64,000 bases of DNA, from the NCBI RefSeq assembly GCF_014646895.1, contig NZ_BMOD01000002.1, positions 434,001 through 498,000 on the forward strand, read 5' to 3'. Shown here one piece after another: positions 1 through 7,984 of this stretch. Each line of letters begins with the position of its first letter. Within the stretch, counting starts at the first letter, position 1. The stretch comes from Deinococcus roseus. Lineage in GTDB: Bacteria; Deinococcota; Deinococci; Deinococcales; Deinococcaceae. Both the position numbers and the translations under genes were made by a program. The notes beneath the pieces were generated by a model. The model did not search any database and had not been told where the DNA came from. It worked only from the letters and a program-made list of their open reading frames with translations.

Positions 1-84
1 TTGCTCTGCAGAACATCAAAAAGTTAATTGTAATTGCCCGACTTGACATTTTTATGATGTTCATGCTTCACAATTTTGGGGTCC

Positions 85-112
85 AAAAAAGCAGCGGTCC
101 GCAAAAGACCGC
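85..112 (-). terminator. intrinsic terminator of the ABM-domain gene
   Basis: Read on the minus strand, a GCGGTC/GACCGC stem (107-112 with 94-99) is followed by six T residues (the A run at 85-90). It lies about 45 bases past the stop of the gene that ends at 155. Confidence 0.75.
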
Positions 113-117
113 CTCAC

Positions 118-146
118 ACCTGATTTCCCTGATTTCCCTGATTTCT
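118..146. repeat. 9-bp tandem repeat (TGATTTCCC)
   Basis: The nonamer TGATTTCCC is repeated about three times (the last copy degenerate) just downstream of the stop codon at 155. It lies between the gene and its terminator and would be transcribed in the 3' UTR. Other 9-bp repeats occur near 29250 and 41890. Confidence 0.7.
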
Positions 147-154
147 GAATGGAT

Positions 155-697
155 TCAACGGGTCAGCCACACCCGCAACCATTTGTTGACGCTGGGCATC
201 ACCACATAAGTCATCAGGACCACCACCACCATCGAACTGAAAAACTGCCGCACTGGAAAGGGCATCCCCGAAAACCAGTGAGGGGCGATGTAAGACATCA
301 AAAGACTTAGAGGATAAAGCCCCAGCATCACGGCCACCACCTGCTTGTGCTGCGGAGGGGTTTTTAAAACCGGAGCCGTGGGAGGCGTGAACCAGTACTC
401 CAGACCGGGAATGATGTTCATTCTGGGTTCCCCCTGAATCATGGGTTCAGAGCGGTCCAGCCATTCCTGGCGCTCCGGGGACTCCTGCCAGTTCTTGAAG
501 TGGTCGTAAGAATCAAACCGGATGATCATGGTGTACTCGGGCGCGGCCCCGTCCACCGGACGGATCACCCCCACCCCCAGGTGTCCGGGGTACTTCTGGG
601 CAATCTCCCCAAAGCCCTTCACCCAGGCCTCGAAGTCTGGAATGCGGTCTGGTCTGACGAGTCTGGAAACGGAAAAAGTCACTGCGCCCTCTTGCAT
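155..697 (-). CDS. antibiotic-biosynthesis-monooxygenase (ABM) domain protein with C-terminal membrane segments
   Basis: The 180-aa protein starts MQEGAVTFSV. Residues 5-100 look like an ABM (dimeric ferredoxin-like) domain, with the pattern FEAWVKGFGEIAQKYPGHLG, a central MIIRFDS strand and FKNWQESPERQEWL. Two hydrophobic helices follow (about 118-138 and 152-172), so this is a membrane-anchored ABM protein of the type often called 'antibiotic biosynthesis monooxygenase, TM region'. The substrate is unknown and true monooxygenase activity is not assured. I chose the start at 697 because a TACAAT box (704-709 on the plus strand) lies six bases upstream, as expected for a leaderless transcript. 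An in-frame ATG at 754 would add 19 residues that do not fit the family. It is divergent from the exported protein at 778. Confidence 0.8.
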   Translation of the reverse strand: MQEGAVTFSVSRLVRPDRIPDFEAWVKGFGEIAQKYPGHLGVGVIRPVDGAAPEYTMIIRFDSYDHFKNWQESPERQEWLDRSEPMIQGEPRMNIIPGLEYWFTPPTAPVLKTPPQHKQVVAVMLGLYPLSLLMSYIAPHWFSGMPFPVRQFFSSMVVVVLMTYVVMPSVNKWLRVWLTR

Positions 698-777
698 GGG
701 GACATTGTAGAGCACCTCTGCTGATGCGAAGAGGCATTTCTGCTCAGAATTCAACCAGCCTGCGCTATGCTGATGCC

Positions 778-1263
778 ATGAGACATGTCATTTTGATGCT
801 GGCTTTGTTTTCCTCTGCCCAGGCCACAACAGTCCCTGATGTGCTTGCCGATCCCAACAACCTCAAACAGGTGAAGAAAATTTGCTGGATTTCCAGCACA
901 GTCTTTGTGGATGGAAAGAAAAACATTCCCCTGAGCAATTACTTTCACTCCATTCAGGAAATGCACTTCAGCCTCTTTGCCCAGGGAAGAAAGGACAACC
1001 TGCAAGTTAAAGACGACAAAACCAACTGCACCGAACAGGACCATGTCTTCCGTTTCAATGTTCAGGCTTTCCAGCAAGACAATGGGGAGTACCTTTTCCA
1101 CGCAAATTTTGATGTGATTGCCCTCCAGGTGGGTGCCCTGAAGTACGTCACCCTCTGGAACAACTACACTTTTGGCATTTCAAAATCGCTGGATGACCTG
1201 GAAAGTGACCTTGAGGCCGGCACCAACACAGTTCTGAAAAACCTTTTTTACAAAGACTGGTGA
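778..1263 (+). CDS. small exported protein of unknown function
   Basis: The predicted product is 161 aa with a clear signal peptide (MRHVILMLALFSSAQA, cleavage about residue 16). The mature part has two cysteines (in KKICW and KTNCT) that could form a disulfide, and no family I recognise. The start is set at 778 rather than 724 because the signal peptide begins there and TATGCT (766-771) sits six bases upstream, the leaderless arrangement. It is divergent from the ABM gene, so the 80-base gap must hold both promoters. It ends with GTT-rich coding just before a weak terminator. Cell-envelope or periplasmic location is inferred from the signal peptide only. Confidence 0.75.
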   Translation: MRHVILMLALFSSAQATTVPDVLADPNNLKQVKKICWISSTVFVDGKKNIPLSNYFHSIQEMHFSLFAQGRKDNLQVKDDKTNCTEQDHVFRFNVQAFQQDNGEYLFHANFDVIALQVGALKYVTLWNNYTFGISKSLDDLESDLEAGTNTVLKNLFYKDW

Positions 1264-1352
1264 TGATTTATGCAGGCTGTCCCCTTCTGTTTTGCTGAGC
1301 GCTGCTTCTTTTAAAGCGGCCTCTTTAAAACGCCACTAAAAACGCCAGATGG

Positions 1353-1371
1353 ACCACAAACCTGTGGTTTT
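1353..1371. terminator. weak bidirectional terminator between convergent genes
   Basis: An ACCACA/TGTGGT stem with an AACC loop is followed by TTTT. It sits between the convergent stops at 1263 and 1377. The stem is short, so the call is tentative. Confidence 0.4.
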
Positions 1372-1376
1372 GCGCC

Positions 1377-2399
1377 TCAGGCTTCGATCAGGTCTAAGGA
1401 CTTTTTTGAAATCGGCGGCTCCCAGCCTTCGACCAGGTGCTTTTGCATTTCCCGGATGGCCTGCACCACCACTTCAGGCTGGTCCATGATCACCTGATGA
1501 CCGCTTTTCTTGGCCACCATCATGCGGGCCTGGGTGGAGAGTTTCAGCAGCCTTTCCTGGGCCTCAATCATGATTTTTTCGGTTTCTTTGAGCAGGGTGG
1601 GGGCATCTTTGGACATCTCATGGCCGTGGCGGATCACGGTCAGGGGGAGGTCTCCCAGGCTGCTTTCTTTCTCTGCATCTTTCACAGCATCTGCCACGAT
1701 GGAGAGTTCGGTCAGGTAGGTGCGTGCAGATTTGCGCAGAAAAAACATGTTGATGAGGGCAAATTTGGTTTTCCAGGGGATCTCACCCAGCGGTTTTTGC
1801 ATCAGCGGGTAAATCAGATTGAGCTGGGCAATCCACAGGGGCAAACCCAGTCGGATCAGGCGGTGCCGGATCTGTGCGCGTCTTGCACTGCGGTGAAGTT
1901 GCCCTCCCTTGCCTTTCCAGACGGTGGCAGAGTCCACCAGGATCATGCCCACCACCTCATCGGGATACTTCTGCGCATAAATGCGGTTGACGACCCCTCC
2001 AAAAGAATGTCCCACCAGGATGTAAGGCGGTTTGATGTCTGCCGCCTGGAGCAAATGGTGCAGTTCTTCCACCAGACAGTCCATGGAGCATTTCCCTGTG
2101 CGGTTGTCGCTCCAGCCATAACCTGCCCGGTCATAACTCAGCACCCTGGCGAACTTGGATACAGTGGGAGAAATGGCTGTCCAGTACGGGGTGCTGCCCC
2201 CCATCCCTGCTTCCAGAATGACGGTGGGGCCTTCATGCTCTTCCCCCATCAATTCATAGTGCAGGTGGTAGCCGCCCACATCCACCCGGTTGCCCGGCAT
2301 GAAATGCTTTCTGGCAAACGCCGTGTTGTGAAACATCTGGTAGAGGTGGTTGATGCCCGCAATGGACAGGACGGTTTTCCAGAAACGGGAGAGGCGCAT
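1377..2399 (-). CDS. alpha/beta-hydrolase fold protein
   Basis: The protein has 340 aa. An N-terminal hydrophobic stretch (residues 8-22) suggests membrane association. The fold markers follow in order: VILEAGMGGS (oxyanion region, about 60-69), SYDRAGYGWSD (about 88-98), the nucleophile elbow VGHSFGG with Ser132, and a late His in KKSGHQVIMDQPE (about 303). The layout matches the proline iminopeptidase/epoxide-hydrolase-like group of lipases and esterases; the substrate cannot be told. TATGAT lies six bases upstream of the ATG on the minus strand, so a leaderless mRNA is likely. The gene is transcribed alone. Confidence 0.85.
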   Translation of the reverse strand: MRLSRFWKTVLSIAGINHLYQMFHNTAFARKHFMPGNRVDVGGYHLHYELMGEEHEGPTVILEAGMGGSTPYWTAISPTVSKFARVLSYDRAGYGWSDNRTGKCSMDCLVEELHHLLQAADIKPPYILVGHSFGGVVNRIYAQKYPDEVVGMILVDSATVWKGKGGQLHRSARRAQIRHRLIRLGLPLWIAQLNLIYPLMQKPLGEIPWKTKFALINMFFLRKSARTYLTELSIVADAVKDAEKESSLGDLPLTVIRHGHEMSKDAPTLLKETEKIMIEAQERLLKLSTQARMMVAKKSGHQVIMDQPEVVVQAIREMQKHLVEGWEPPISKKSLDLIEA

Positions 2400-2460
2400 A
2401 TTCGAATCATAAGCGGATAAAGTGCATGCTGAAAGTGGTTTTTGTTTAGGTTTTGTTCAT

Positions 2461-2642
2461 TCCCCCTGCCGACCCCCACCTCGCTCGTTACACTCGCTTT
2501 CCTCCCCCTGGGTTTTCCCCTCCACTGTCTGCGACAGATCCTCCCCTGGGTTTTCCCCTCCACTGTCTGCGACAGGTCCTCCCTGAGGGGGAGGAAAGCG
2601 AAGAAGGGACGCAGTTCCCTTCAAGCGAGGTGGGGGGCAGGG
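2461..2642. repeat. GC-rich palindromic intergenic repeat with an internal 38-bp duplication
   Basis: Between the hydrolase start (2399) and gnd (2716) the DNA is an imperfect inverted repeat. The left arm around 2473-2510 (CCCACCTCGCTCG ... CGCTTTCCTCCCCC) is complementary to the right arm around 2583-2640. Inside it a 33-base unit (CCCTGGGTTTTCCCCTCCAC...) occurs twice with a 38-bp period, at 2505 and 2543. A related sequence occurs at 40280-40320. It looks like a small repetitive palindromic element rather than a gene. It contributes most of the 316-base gap; the gnd promoter follows it. Confidence 0.65.
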
Positions 2643-2680
2643 CCAAAGTGTCTCATATACACAAATATGAAATTGGCACG

Positions 2681-2708
2681 TTGCTTTTTGACCCCCAGGG
2701 TTTATCAT
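2681..2708 (+). promoter_or_regulatory. promoter of the pentose phosphate operon
   Basis: TTGCTT (2681-2686) is separated by 16 bases from TATCAT (2703-2708). The gnd ATG follows seven bases after the -10 box, so the transcript is predicted to be leaderless. No Shine-Dalgarno sequence is visible. Confidence 0.6.
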
Positions 2709-2715
2709 CAGTGTC

Positions 2716-3627
2716 ATGAAAATAGGTTTGATTGGTCTGGGAAAAATGGGCGGAAACATGGCCACCCGACTCATTCGTGCTGGACATGAAATTGTCGGCT
2801 TTGACCTGAGCGAGGAAAACCGCCAGAAAGCCACAGAGCACGGCGCACAGGTGGTCTCCTCCCTGGATGACCTGGTGGCTGCCCTGCCTGAGCGCAAGGT
2901 GGTGTGGGTGATGGTGCCACACGGCAAACCCACCGACAGCACCCTGGAAGCGCTTCTGGAAAAGCTTTCTGAAAATGACATTGTGATTGATGGAGGCAAC
3001 TCCAACTACCAGGACAGCATGCGCCGTGGAGAGATTTTCAAAGCCAAAGGCATGTTCTTCATTGATTCTGGAACGTCTGGAGGCATCTGGGGTCTGGAAG
3101 AAGGCTACTGCCTGATGATCGGTGGCGACACCGAAGCTGTGGTGCACGTCAGCCCGGTTTTTGCAGACCTCGCCCCCAATCCCAAAGGTTGGCTACACGT
3201 CGGACCCACAGGATCAGGGCATTTTGTCAAAATGGTCCACAACGGCATTGAGTACGGCATGATGCAAGCCTACGCCGAAGGTCTCGAACTGATGCGCGCC
3301 AAAGAAGAATTCGGGCTGAACCTTGCCAACATCACGGAATTGTGGCGGCACGGCAGCGTGGTGAGAAGCTGGTTACTCGACCTCACCGCCGAATACCTGA
3401 AGAACGACCCCGAGCTGAAAGAACTTTCTGATTATGTGTCTGACTCGGGCGAGGGCCGCTGGACGGTGATCGACTCCATTCAGGAGGGCGTTCCTGCTCC
3501 GGTGATCACCCTCAGTGTGCAGATGCGTCTGCGCAGCCAGCAAGACCAGTCCTACGCTGGGAAAGTGCTGTCTGCCATGCGCAATGCCTTTGGTGGGCAT
3601 GCAGTGAAAAAGGTGAGTGATGAGTAA
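2716..3627 (+). CDS. gnd: 6-phosphogluconate dehydrogenase (decarboxylating), short type
   Basis: It oxidises and decarboxylates 6-phosphogluconate to ribulose 5-phosphate, the third step of the oxidative pentose phosphate pathway. The 303-aa length is that of the short, YqeC/GntZ-like group rather than the 470-aa enzyme. Visible are the Rossmann motif GLGKMGGNMA (residues 6-15), the substrate loop IDGGNSNYQDS (about 92-102), DSGTSGG (about 117-123) and the catalytic GHFVKMVHNGIEYGMMQAYAEG segment, of which HFVKMVHNGIEYGMM contains the active Lys and Asn. The start is the only sensible ATG and is preceded by a leaderless -10 box. It overlaps zwf by eight bases, which implies translational coupling. 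Confidence 0.95.
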   Translation: MKIGLIGLGKMGGNMATRLIRAGHEIVGFDLSEENRQKATEHGAQVVSSLDDLVAALPERKVVWVMVPHGKPTDSTLEALLEKLSENDIVIDGGNSNYQDSMRRGEIFKAKGMFFIDSGTSGGIWGLEEGYCLMIGGDTEAVVHVSPVFADLAPNPKGWLHVGPTGSGHFVKMVHNGIEYGMMQAYAEGLELMRAKEEFGLNLANITELWRHGSVVRSWLLDLTAEYLKNDPELKELSDYVSDSGEGRWTVIDSIQEGVPAPVITLSVQMRLRSQQDQSYAGKVLSAMRNAFGGHAVKKVSDE

Positions 3628-5122
3628 TCCATTTCGTGAAGGCATGCGCAGACGCCGCACCCCAGACGCCTGCGTGCTGGTGATTTTTGGTGTGGGCGAT
3701 TTGACGCAGCGCAAACTGCTTCCTGCCCTGTACCGTCTGGCCATGGAAGGCGAACTGAACCCCAATTTCTCCATTGTGGGCGTGGGCCGCCGCGACTGGT
3801 CCGATGAGGGTTTCCGGGATTTCGCAGAAGACAGCGTGAAAACCAGCAAGGAAACCGGAGACTTCGACCAGCAGACCTGGGATGGTTTCCAGGAAGGCCT
3901 GTTCTTCGTGGGCGGTCCCTTTGACCAGACTGAAACCTTCAGAAAACTGAAGGAAAAAATCGAAGAGGTGTCCCGCCAGCGCGATACGGGCGGCAATGTG
4001 CTGTTCTACCTCGCCACCCCTCCCAGTGTGTTTGCGCCCATTGCTGAACTTCTGGGGGAGCAGGGCCTGCAGGAAGAAGGAGATGGCTTCTGGCGCAGAC
4101 TGGTCATTGAGAAGCCTTTCGGGGTGGATCTGGAAAGCGCCCGTCAGCTCAACGCCCACATCCACCAGACCTGGGAAGAGCACCAGATTTACCGCATCGA
4201 CCACTACCTGGGCAAAGAAACCGTGCAGAACCTGATGGCCATGCGCTTCGGGAACGTGATTTTCGAGCCGCTGTGGAACAGGCAGTACATCGAGCACATC
4301 CAGATCACTGCCTCTGAGGACCTCGGGATGGAAGGGCGCGGAGCCTACTACGAGGAAGCCGGGATCATGCGCGACATGCTGCAGAACCACCTGATGCAGA
4401 TGTTCTCGCTGGTGGCGATGGAACCTCCCGCCAACTTTGATGCCAATGCCATCCGGGACGAGAAGGTGAAGGTTTTAAAGAGCATCACCCCCATCCCCAA
4501 AGAGCGCGTGGCAGAGTTCGCTGTGCGTGGACAGTACGGCAAGGGCACCCTTTACGGTGAAAATGTCGCGGGTTACCGCGAAGAAAAAGGCGTGAACCCC
4601 GAATCCGTGACCCCCACCTATGTGGCCCTCAAACTTGAGGTGAACAACTGGCGCTGGCAGGGCGTTCCCTTTTTCCTGCGCACCGCCAAGCGCCTGCCCA
4701 AAAAAGTCACCGAGATTGCCGTGGTGTTCAAAAATCCCCCCTCGGACATCTTTCCCAACAAGGCAGAACGCAACGTGCTGGCCATCCGCATCCAGCCGGA
4801 CGAGGGCATGAGCCTGAAGTTCAATTCCAAAGTGCCTGGCCAGGACAACTACCTGCGCGAAGTGGTGATGGATTTCAAATACGACGCCTTCGGACAACTG
4901 ACCGGAACCCCTTACGGACGCCTCCTGCTGGACAGCATGCTGGGAGACGCCACCCTGTTCCCCCGTGAGGACGAGGTGGAACTTGCATGGCAACTCGTTG
5001 ACGGTATTCTGGAAGCATGGAAAGAGCCCGCTCCAGAGTTCCCCAACTACAAGGCTGGAACCTGGGGTCCCGACGCTGCCGACGACCTGCTCGGCCCCAA
5101 CCGCCGCTGGCGGAGATTGTGA
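3620..5122 (+). CDS. zwf: glucose-6-phosphate 1-dehydrogenase
   Basis: It catalyses the NADP-dependent oxidation of glucose 6-phosphate to 6-phosphogluconolactone, the entry step of the pathway and a main NADPH source. The protein has 500 aa, typical of the family. The N-terminal dinucleotide motif (VIFGVGDLTQRKLLPALY) departs slightly from the usual GASGDL: the second Gly and Ser are replaced (GVGDL). The active-site signature RIDHYLGKE is intact, with the substrate-binding His-Tyr and Lys, and VIEKPFG is present. ATG at 3620 is preferred to the GTG one codon earlier. An AAGGTGA Shine-Dalgarno sequence lies within the end of gnd. Confidence 0.96.
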   Translation: MSNPFREGMRRRRTPDACVLVIFGVGDLTQRKLLPALYRLAMEGELNPNFSIVGVGRRDWSDEGFRDFAEDSVKTSKETGDFDQQTWDGFQEGLFFVGGPFDQTETFRKLKEKIEEVSRQRDTGGNVLFYLATPPSVFAPIAELLGEQGLQEEGDGFWRRLVIEKPFGVDLESARQLNAHIHQTWEEHQIYRIDHYLGKETVQNLMAMRFGNVIFEPLWNRQYIEHIQITASEDLGMEGRGAYYEEAGIMRDMLQNHLMQMFSLVAMEPPANFDANAIRDEKVKVLKSITPIPKERVAEFAVRGQYGKGTLYGENVAGYREEKGVNPESVTPTYVALKLEVNNWRWQGVPFFLRTAKRLPKKVTEIAVVFKNPPSDIFPNKAERNVLAIRIQPDEGMSLKFNSKVPGQDNYLREVVMDFKYDAFGQLTGTPYGRLLLDSMLGDATLFPREDEVELAWQLVDGILEAWKEPAPEFPNYKAGTWGPDAADDLLGPNRRWRRL

Positions 5123-5130
5123 GGTAACCC

Positions 5131-6057
5131 ATGCACGGTCCTGTGACCACCGATGTCAGACAGGCACCGAAAGCCCTGGAGAAACTCTGGGCGCAAACCA
5201 ACCAGGAATACCGCACCCACACCGGCAACATCGTGGTGATCACCGAGCTGGACTTGCAGGACAACGTGCTGACCGCACTTACAGAGCTGAATGCCCGCCA
5301 TGCCAAACGCCAGATCGTTGGGATCATCGACCCTGAACAGCAGGGCGTGCGTGTGGAGGTCAGCATCTTTGACCAGAGGGGCCGTTACATCGAGCGTCTG
5401 GTGATTTACGGGCAGGAAGAACACCTGACCGGCGCGATCCTGCCCCTGCTGCAACCCGGCGTGCAGACTTACGTGTGGTGGGGCACCTACCGCAACCCCA
5501 ACGCCGAGTTGCTGGAAGAACTGGCTGAACTGGCAGATCTGGTCATTGCAGACACCGTGACGCTGAACATCCCCCCAGATGCCCGTTACGACCTCACCGA
5601 CCTGAACTGGGCCAGAACCCTGTCCTGGCGTGAAATCACCGCGCAGCTTTTCGATTCTCCTGAGGCCTCTGCCCTGCTGAACAAGATTGAAAAACTGGAC
5701 GTGTATTATGCCGAGGGTCGCCGCAGGGATGTGGTTGCCAGATTGTACCTGGGCTGGTTTGCTTCCAGGCTGGGCTGGACCGACCTGAAGAACATCACCC
5801 TGCACCCTGAACCCGCTGATGGGCGCGGCAACGGTGAAATTCTGGGCTTCGACATCAAGGCAGATGGGGCCACCCTGAGTGCCAGAGCGCTGAACTCTGA
5901 CTGCGTGGACGTCAACATCAATTTGACTTCTGGCAGCCACCACAACACCCTGCACCAGCCCATGCGTTCCATTGCTGCCCTGCTGGGCTACGTGCTGGAC
6001 GGTCAGGAAAACCCCAGCGTGTTTGATGCCTCTTTGAAGAACGCCAAAGCGTACTGA
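5131..6057 (+). CDS. opcA: glucose-6-phosphate dehydrogenase assembly protein OpcA
   Basis: It is an allosteric or assembly partner of Zwf, known from cyanobacteria and actinobacteria. The 308-aa protein fits OpcA: the region YVWWGTYRNPNAELLEELAE and the C-terminal substrate-like domain with LNSDCVDVNINL are typical. It starts eight bases after zwf, with GAGGTAA as ribosome binding site. Placement directly after zwf is the usual gene order and supports the assignment. No catalytic residues are expected. Confidence 0.92.
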   Translation: MHGPVTTDVRQAPKALEKLWAQTNQEYRTHTGNIVVITELDLQDNVLTALTELNARHAKRQIVGIIDPEQQGVRVEVSIFDQRGRYIERLVIYGQEEHLTGAILPLLQPGVQTYVWWGTYRNPNAELLEELAELADLVIADTVTLNIPPDARYDLTDLNWARTLSWREITAQLFDSPEASALLNKIEKLDVYYAEGRRRDVVARLYLGWFASRLGWTDLKNITLHPEPADGRGNGEILGFDIKADGATLSARALNSDCVDVNINLTSGSHHNTLHQPMRSIAALLGYVLDGQENPSVFDASLKNAKAY

Positions 6058-6082
6058 CCCCCACCGCGCCTTCAAATTCACG

Positions 6083-6108
6083 TTCCTCCCCCAACGGGGA
6101 GGAATTTT
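6083..6108 (+). terminator. intercistronic hairpin between opcA and pgl
   Basis: A perfect nine-base stem (TTCCTCCCC 6083-6091 with GGGGAGGAA 6096-6104, loop CAAC) is followed by TTTT. It resembles an intrinsic terminator but lies within the operon, so it may attenuate transcription into pgl or act as a 3' stabiliser of the upstream mRNA. Confidence 0.6.
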
Positions 6109-6121
6109 AACAAGGAGAAAC

Positions 6122-6784
6122 ATGAAGTACCACATTTCCAGCACCCCCCAGGAACTCGGGCAGGATGCCGCCCGTGCATTTGCAGACCTTTACCAGCAGG
6201 CCGTTCAGGACAGAGGCGTGTTCACAGTGGCCCTCTCTGGAGGCAGCACCCCTGTGCACCTTTACAAAGCCCTCTCCCAGATGGATCTGGACTGGTCAAA
6301 AGTGCGTTTTTACTTCAGCGATGAACGCACGGTGCCTGCAGACCACAAGGACAGCAATTACAAAACTGCCAGAGACACCTTTCTGGATGTGGTGGGCATT
6401 GATCCCCAGCACGTTTTCCGCATGGAAGGCGAGCTGGACCCCCAGGAAGCTGCAGCACGTTACACTGCTGTCCTGCCTGACCAGCTGGACCTGTGCTACC
6501 TGGGCATGGGGGACGACGGGCACACCGCCAGCCTGTTTCCTGAAACAGAAGCCCTGGAAGCATCTGGCCGTGTGGTCGCCAACTTTGTACCAAAGCTGAA
6601 CACCTGGCGCATCACCTTCACGTTTGAAGAGATCAACCAGTCCAGCAACATTCACATTCTGGCCACCGGAGCCAACAAAAAAGAAGTGCTGCTGGAAGTC
6701 AAAAACAAAAGCGGCAAACATCCCATTGAACGGGTGGAGAACCCTGTCTGGTATGTGGATGCCGCCATTGCTGAATTGCTCTGA
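6122..6784 (+). CDS. pgl: 6-phosphogluconolactonase (DevB/SOL type)
   Basis: It hydrolyses 6-phosphogluconolactone to 6-phosphogluconate, between Zwf and Gnd. The protein has 220 aa. Diagnostic segments are VALSGGSTPVHLYKAL (residues 36-51), RFYFSDERTVP (about 62-72) and LGMGDDGHTASLFP (about 127-140), the signature shared with glucosamine-6-phosphate isomerases. AAGGAG precedes the ATG by five bases. It is the last gene of the gnd-zwf-opcA-pgl operon and is separated from opcA by a hairpin, so its expression may be partly independent. Confidence 0.95.
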   Translation: MKYHISSTPQELGQDAARAFADLYQQAVQDRGVFTVALSGGSTPVHLYKALSQMDLDWSKVRFYFSDERTVPADHKDSNYKTARDTFLDVVGIDPQHVFRMEGELDPQEAAARYTAVLPDQLDLCYLGMGDDGHTASLFPETEALEASGRVVANFVPKLNTWRITFTFEEINQSSNIHILATGANKKEVLLEVKNKSGKHPIERVENPVWYVDAAIAELL

Positions 6785-6802
6785 ACACCAGCTTCATGAA
6801 CA

Positions 6803-6831
6803 AGGGAGAGGATGTCCTCTCCCTGTTTTTT
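6803..6831 (+). terminator. intrinsic terminator of the pentose phosphate operon
   Basis: A perfect ten-base stem, AGGGAGAGGA (6803-6812) with TCCTCTCCCT (6815-6824), is followed by G and six T residues, 19 bases after the pgl stop. Confidence 0.92.
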
Positions 6832-6912
6832 GGTTGCTGCGCTGATCCGTAACCACCAAAGATCGCAACCTCATGATTCTTCTGCCAAATGCTTTAAACT
6901 TCAGAACAGACC

Positions 6913-7974
6913 ATGAAATCCAGATCCCTGTCTTTGCTTTTTCTGTTTTTTTTGCTTTTCATGACCGCCCATGCCAGAACCACCCTCCAGACTTTTAACG
7001 CTGAAGCCTTGCAACAAGGAAGCCTGAAACAGCTTTCTGCTGGACCCACCCTGAAACTTGCTGCAGGTCAGACCACAGGCACCCTGGAATCTGCCGAGGT
7101 CTCTGTGCCTGATTTTGACACCCTGATCCTCTCCTGGAATGGCCGTTCTCCAGTGGGCACCCAGATGCTGCTGGAAGCCCGGGTGTACATGGATGATCAC
7201 TGGAGCAGGTACTTTGTCCTGGGCATCTGGTCTGAAGACGATAAGGTGCGCCGCAGCGTCAACGGCCAGCAGGACGCAGATGCAAAAGTGCTGACCGACA
7301 CCCTGAAGCTCAGCAAAAAAGGCAGCAAATACCAGTACCGGGTGACTTTGCAAAGCAACTCAACGGGGCAGAGCAACAAAGCAGGTCTGACGCCTGAACT
7401 GCGCAACATCACAGTGATGACCTCTGCAGAGACAAAGCCTGCAACTTACCCGCCCAACAAGACCGTCTGGGGCAAAGTGCTGGATGTCCCTGGAAGGTCT
7501 CAGGCCATTTACCCTGAGGGGGTGTTGTGGTGCAGCCCTGCCAGCATCAGCATGATGTTGAAATATTACGGCGTGGATCTGTCGGTCCGGGATGCTGCCC
7601 GGAAAACCCATGACCCCGGGTACGGAGGAAGTGGCAACTGGGTGTTCAACATGGCAGTGGTGGGGGGTTATGGCCTGAATGCCCACGTGACCCGTCTGGA
7701 GAACCTGGGCGAGGTTGAAAAGTGGATTGCAAAAGGGGTTCCTGTGGTGATCAGTGCCGCCTGGAAACGGGGGGAGTTGCCCCACGCTTTTCTTCCCCAG
7801 AGCCCGGGGCACCTGATGGTGGTCATCGGCTTTGACAGAAACGGCAATGTGGTGGTGAACGACCCGGCAGGAAAAGACGACACCCATGTGAGGATCACCT
7901 ACGACCGGGCCATTCTGGAAAAACTGTGGCTGCAGCACTCTGGCGGGATGGCTTACATCATCCAGAAACCCTGA
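6913..7974 (+). CDS. secreted C39-like cysteine peptidase
   Basis: The 353-aa protein has a signal peptide (residues 1-22, ending AHA). Residues 25-165 form a beta-rich region of unknown role, with a pattern seen in glycan- or envelope-binding modules. The C-terminal part is a C39-like papain-fold peptidase: Cys207 in LWCSPASISMMLKYYG, His300 in SPGHLMVVIGFD and Asp317 in NVVVNDPAG make a complete triad. Unlike bacteriocin-processing C39 domains it is not fused to an ABC transporter, so a role in extracellular or envelope proteolysis is inferred. A TAAACT box lies 12 bases before the ATG. It stands alone, convergent with the next operon. Confidence 0.88.
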   Translation: MKSRSLSLLFLFFLLFMTAHARTTLQTFNAEALQQGSLKQLSAGPTLKLAAGQTTGTLESAEVSVPDFDTLILSWNGRSPVGTQMLLEARVYMDDHWSRYFVLGIWSEDDKVRRSVNGQQDADAKVLTDTLKLSKKGSKYQYRVTLQSNSTGQSNKAGLTPELRNITVMTSAETKPATYPPNKTVWGKVLDVPGRSQAIYPEGVLWCSPASISMMLKYYGVDLSVRDAARKTHDPGYGGSGNWVFNMAVVGGYGLNAHVTRLENLGEVEKWIAKGVPVVISAAWKRGELPHAFLPQSPGHLMVVIGFDRNGNVVVNDPAGKDDTHVRITYDRAILEKLWLQHSGGMAYIIQKP

Positions 7975-7984
7975 GCTCAGGGCT

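Noticed and set aside
3617..3619. GTG one codon before the zwf ATG as the true start
   Set aside because: It adds a single Met/Val, and the ATG at 3620 has equal or better spacing from the ribosome site.
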